Source of the DNA: Lachnoclostridium sp. UBA6475
GTDB lineage: Bacteria; Bacillota; Clostridia; Lachnospirales; Lachnospiraceae
Reading direction: 5' to 3'
Length of the DNA stretch: 7,478 nucleotides
NCBI GenBank assembly: GCA_002435545.1
Contig: DJNB01000193.1
Coordinates: 168 to 7,645 of the forward strand
Shown here piece after piece: positions 5,421 to 7,478 of the stretch; within the stretch, counting starts at the first letter, position 1, and the number at the start of each line of letters is the position of its first letter. Both the position numbers and the translations under genes were made by a program. Under the pieces are notes generated by a model. The model made no database searches. It saw nothing but the letters and a program-made list of their open reading frames with translations, and was not told the DNA's origin.

Positions 5421-6404
5421 TTAATTATAGTGAACCCATTCAAACTGTTTTTCTTCTTTCATCTGAAAGCAGTAAAACTCGGAATCATGACCTGCCGGTT
5501 TCATAAAATTCTGTACATATCCGGACTCCATTTTATCCTTTGGCAGCAGACATTTCCAGCTTTTATCCGTTAGTTTTCCGCCATAAATCCCACTGCCTGT
5601 CAATACATAACCATACCCATCTTTTACAATGATCGGATCGGACGCCGAAAGCGTTCCTTCACATCGTATCGAACAAGACGCAAGATCTTCTCCCCATTTT
5701 TTTTCAATGATTAAATTCTGCGCCGTATCGGGGCGGTAAAAAATGCCCTTGTCATCCATCGGACAAGTACTTGTAGAGACGACCTGCGGATCCCCCACGA
5801 TCTTCTCTTCCAAAACATCAAACAAAATTCCGTGTATTCCTCCATTTGTCGTACTTTGGTCACCGATATACTGGATGATGATCTGGTTATCATTTACCAG
5901 GGATATCCCAATCGGCATCTCTCCGTCCGTGACCTTTTTGATCGCATTGATGTTAATTTCTTCCACTTTTCCATCTTCGTAAAGGCGTACCACTTTTTGA
6001 TCTGTGCATTCTCCGTTTCCGATCAACGCATAAAATCTGCCTTTACCGTCCATCACAATACCGATCATGCCATAGGTATGATTTTTTCCAAAATAATCAT
6101 TCCACGCCGGTTTTTCCGAGTCCCATGTGCCGTCCTCTTTCAGATAACTTACCTCATAATAAACACGCTGTTCCTTTTTATCATCCAGCATATTTACCAT
6201 AACGGGCATATCCTCTGTATTGATTACAAAAGACGCCGTTGTATCCGCTGCATTCAATGCCTCCGGCCCTGGTATGATCTCACTGGTAAACGGCGTGTCC
6301 TCTGTCGTTTTTATGTGAGACTGTGTTTTATTTTCTTCCTGCTTTCCGCAGCTGCATAAAAGCAGCGACAGACAAAACAGTACTACGCATAATCGTTTCA
6401 TCAT
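5421..6404 (-). CDS. Lipoprotein, possibly beta-propeller-like
   Basis: This predicted membrane-anchored lipoprotein (327 residues) has unknown function. The signal sequence MMKRLCVVLFCLSLLLCSC ends in a lipobox (L16-C-S-C19), with C19 as the lipidated residue; the -2 Cys is unusual but tolerated. A linker of about 25 polar residues follows. The rest consists of short beta-strand blades such as GIVMDGKGRFYALIG, ISLVNDNQIIIQYIG and PIIVKDGYGYVLTGSGIYGG, a pattern seen in sensor-like beta-propeller lipoproteins of Clostridia; this fold is an inference. It is shorter than a full six- or seven-blade propeller usually needs. The first ATG overlaps the upstream stop as ATGA (6404-6401), suggesting coupled translation. 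The second ATG (6401-6399) has better spacing (7 nt) from GGGAGG (6409-6414) and gives the more usual MKR start, so it may be the true one. Confidence 0.82.
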   Translation of the reverse strand: MMKRLCVVLFCLSLLLCSCGKQEENKTQSHIKTTEDTPFTSEIIPGPEALNAADTTASFVINTEDMPVMVNMLDDKKEQRVYYEVSYLKEDGTWDSEKPAWNDYFGKNHTYGMIGIVMDGKGRFYALIGNGECTDQKVVRLYEDGKVEEININAIKKVTDGEMPIGISLVNDNQIIIQYIGDQSTTNGGIHGILFDVLEEKIVGDPQVVSTSTCPMDDKGIFYRPDTAQNLIIEKKWGEDLASCSIRCEGTLSASDPIIVKDGYGYVLTGSGIYGGKLTDKSWKCLLPKDKMESGYVQNFMKPAGHDSEFYCFQMKEEKQFEWVHYN

Positions 6405-7402
6405 GAATCCTCCCCATCCGAAAGCATGTCATATCCATAACTGCCATCGCTTACTTTTGTCGGTTTCAAGATCACACTATTTTTGCTCTTCGTCTGCTTT
6501 AATTTTTTCTGCAAAAAGCCCTCACAGTATACTTTCACTTTCTTTTTATTATTCTGATACCATGCTGCGGACACTTTTACCGCTGTCCCTTTTGCAATAT
6601 GTAATTCCTTTAAAGATGTCAGTTTTGTCAGATCGATCAATTTATCCGAAGTATAATACTCCAGTTTTTTAATCTTATTTTTGCCGGCAAATCTGATCTT
6701 ACAGCCTTGCTCCGGAGATTTAAAAAATGTGTCTTCGTGTGTTTTTCCGGTTTTCAAATCGGTCAATCTGCATTCTTCGCCATTTTGAACCGCAACCTCT
6801 GTTAAATTTTTATTTTTTGTCAGATTCAGCGACTTGATTCCGGTATTCTGAATCGTTACCTTTTTTAACTTTGTGCATTTGGCAAGGTTCAGTTTTTTGG
6901 CTTTTATATCTTTTGCCGTTATCTCCCGTAATTGTCTGCCGGATACTTTCACACCTTTGATATCCTTAGCCAGCAGCCGTAAACTCTTTAAATTTGAAGC
7001 CTTGGAAAAATCCAACGTACTTTCCGTAGTACTCCCCTGTCCAATGGTAATATTTTCCAGTTTCACGGCATTGAAAAAGTTTTCCGCCCTCTTAATCGCA
7101 GCATTTTCCAACACCACCGTCTTTAACTTCTTTGCCTTTGCAAGGTTCAGATCATGGATCGTAACAAACTCAAACCTCAGGCTTTCAACGTCTTCAAAAG
7201 ACACGGATTTTTCCATTTCTTCCTGCGTGATCTCATAATACTCCTGATAGTTCTGTCCCGATACCTGCCGGATACAGGAGCCATCCGCAGAACTTATCTC
7301 ATTCACGCGAAAAGATTCTGCTGCCAGGCTGTCTGCACCCGGAATCCCGGCAACCGCTGCCGCCAATATGCAGCAGAATAATGCCGTACCTTTTTTCCCC
7401 AT
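6401..7402 (-). CDS. Secreted leucine-rich-repeat protein, first gene of the operon
   Basis: This 333-residue protein has unknown function. I chose the ATG at 7402-7400, because a perfect AGGAGG (7411-7416) lies 8 nt before it and the product then starts MGKKGTALFCCILAAAV, a normal signal peptide likely cut after SLAA (residue 28). An in-frame ATG at 7429 has no ribosome site before it and would add nine polar residues. Residues about 70-275 are irregular leucine-rich repeats (for example LNLAKCTKLKKVTIQNTGIK). The C-terminus has WYQNNKKKVKVYCEGFLQKK (281-300), related to the gene at 3157-4233. Unlike that protein it has no EF-hand loop. It overlaps the lipoprotein gene by ATGA. No cell-wall anchor is visible. 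Confidence 0.85.
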   Translation of the reverse strand: MGKKGTALFCCILAAAVAGIPGADSLAAESFRVNEISSADGSCIRQVSGQNYQEYYEITQEEMEKSVSFEDVESLRFEFVTIHDLNLAKAKKLKTVVLENAAIKRAENFFNAVKLENITIGQGSTTESTLDFSKASNLKSLRLLAKDIKGVKVSGRQLREITAKDIKAKKLNLAKCTKLKKVTIQNTGIKSLNLTKNKNLTEVAVQNGEECRLTDLKTGKTHEDTFFKSPEQGCKIRFAGKNKIKKLEYYTSDKLIDLTKLTSLKELHIAKGTAVKVSAAWYQNNKKKVKVYCEGFLQKKLKQTKSKNSVILKPTKVSDGSYGYDMLSDGEDS

Positions 7403-7410
7403 AAAATTTA

Positions 7411-7416
7411 CCTCCT
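7411..7416 (-). promoter_or_regulatory. Ribosome binding site that fixes the start at 7402
   Basis: AGGAGG on the minus strand lies 8 nt upstream of the ATG at 7402-7400. This favours the shorter product over the upstream in-frame ATG at 7429, whose reading frame runs through the ribosome site. Confidence 0.85.
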
Positions 7417-7456
7417 CGTAACGTCTCACCTTATCCGTAGTTTTTCTTATGTGCTG

Positions 7457-7465
7457 ATTGTACCA
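7457..7465 (-). promoter_or_regulatory. Possible extended -10 promoter of the exported-protein operon
   Basis: On the minus strand TGG-TACAAT (7465-7457) fits an extended -10 element (TGn plus five of six bases of TATAAT). Transcription would start near 7450, about 48 nt before the chosen ATG. The -35 region lies outside the window, so this is only a candidate. Confidence 0.35.
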
Positions 7466-7478
7466 AGTCGCTAGCGCG

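Overview
The window looks like chromosome from a low-GC Firmicute, most likely a gut Lachnospiraceae-type Clostridium. The reasons are AGGAGG ribosome sites, an AT-rich sequence, a SpoIID-like peptidoglycan-binding protein of a type I associate with that family, and secreted leucine-rich-repeat proteins with lysine-rich segments. No organism can be named from the sequence alone.

Layout. Positions 1-865 (minus) hold the N-terminal 288 codons of seryl-tRNA synthetase (serS), cut by the window edge, with a sigma-A-type promoter just upstream and a leader too short for a T-box. Positions about 996-1619 (plus) are the most interesting part: a promoter, three tandem 39-42 nt repeats that fold alike, an intrinsic-terminator-like hairpin with a short U-tract, and a 132-codon gene with its own ribosome site. 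This is the architecture of a type III toxin-antitoxin module, in which a repeat RNA neutralises an endoribonuclease. The protein looks most like the CptN branch of the ToxN/AbiQ-type toxins. It is the only plus-strand transcription unit in a window of minus-strand genes. Positions 1620-1753 show no gene and no convincing terminator. Positions 1754-3073 (minus) encode a SpoIID-like protein with a C-terminal peptidoglycan-binding domain.

Positions 3157-7402 (minus) form a tight four-gene operon of exported proteins, read from the right end leftwards: a leucine-rich-repeat protein, a lipoprotein (ATGA overlap with the gene before), a secreted protein with an Ig-like segment, and a second leucine-rich-repeat protein related to the first. 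A 12-bp GAAA-loop terminator at 3111-3138 closes it. The operon probably makes a set of cell-surface or secreted proteins of unknown role.

How the parts work together. The toxin-antitoxin module should be self-regulating: most transcripts stop at the hairpin after the repeats and yield only antitoxin RNA, and some read through to the toxin gene. Toxin would then cut the precursor between repeats, in the conserved CAAA linkers, to release the units that bind it. The repeats carry direct evidence of selected RNA structure: a paired A-U to G-C exchange in the middle unit and a conserved 3-bp pseudoknot helix.
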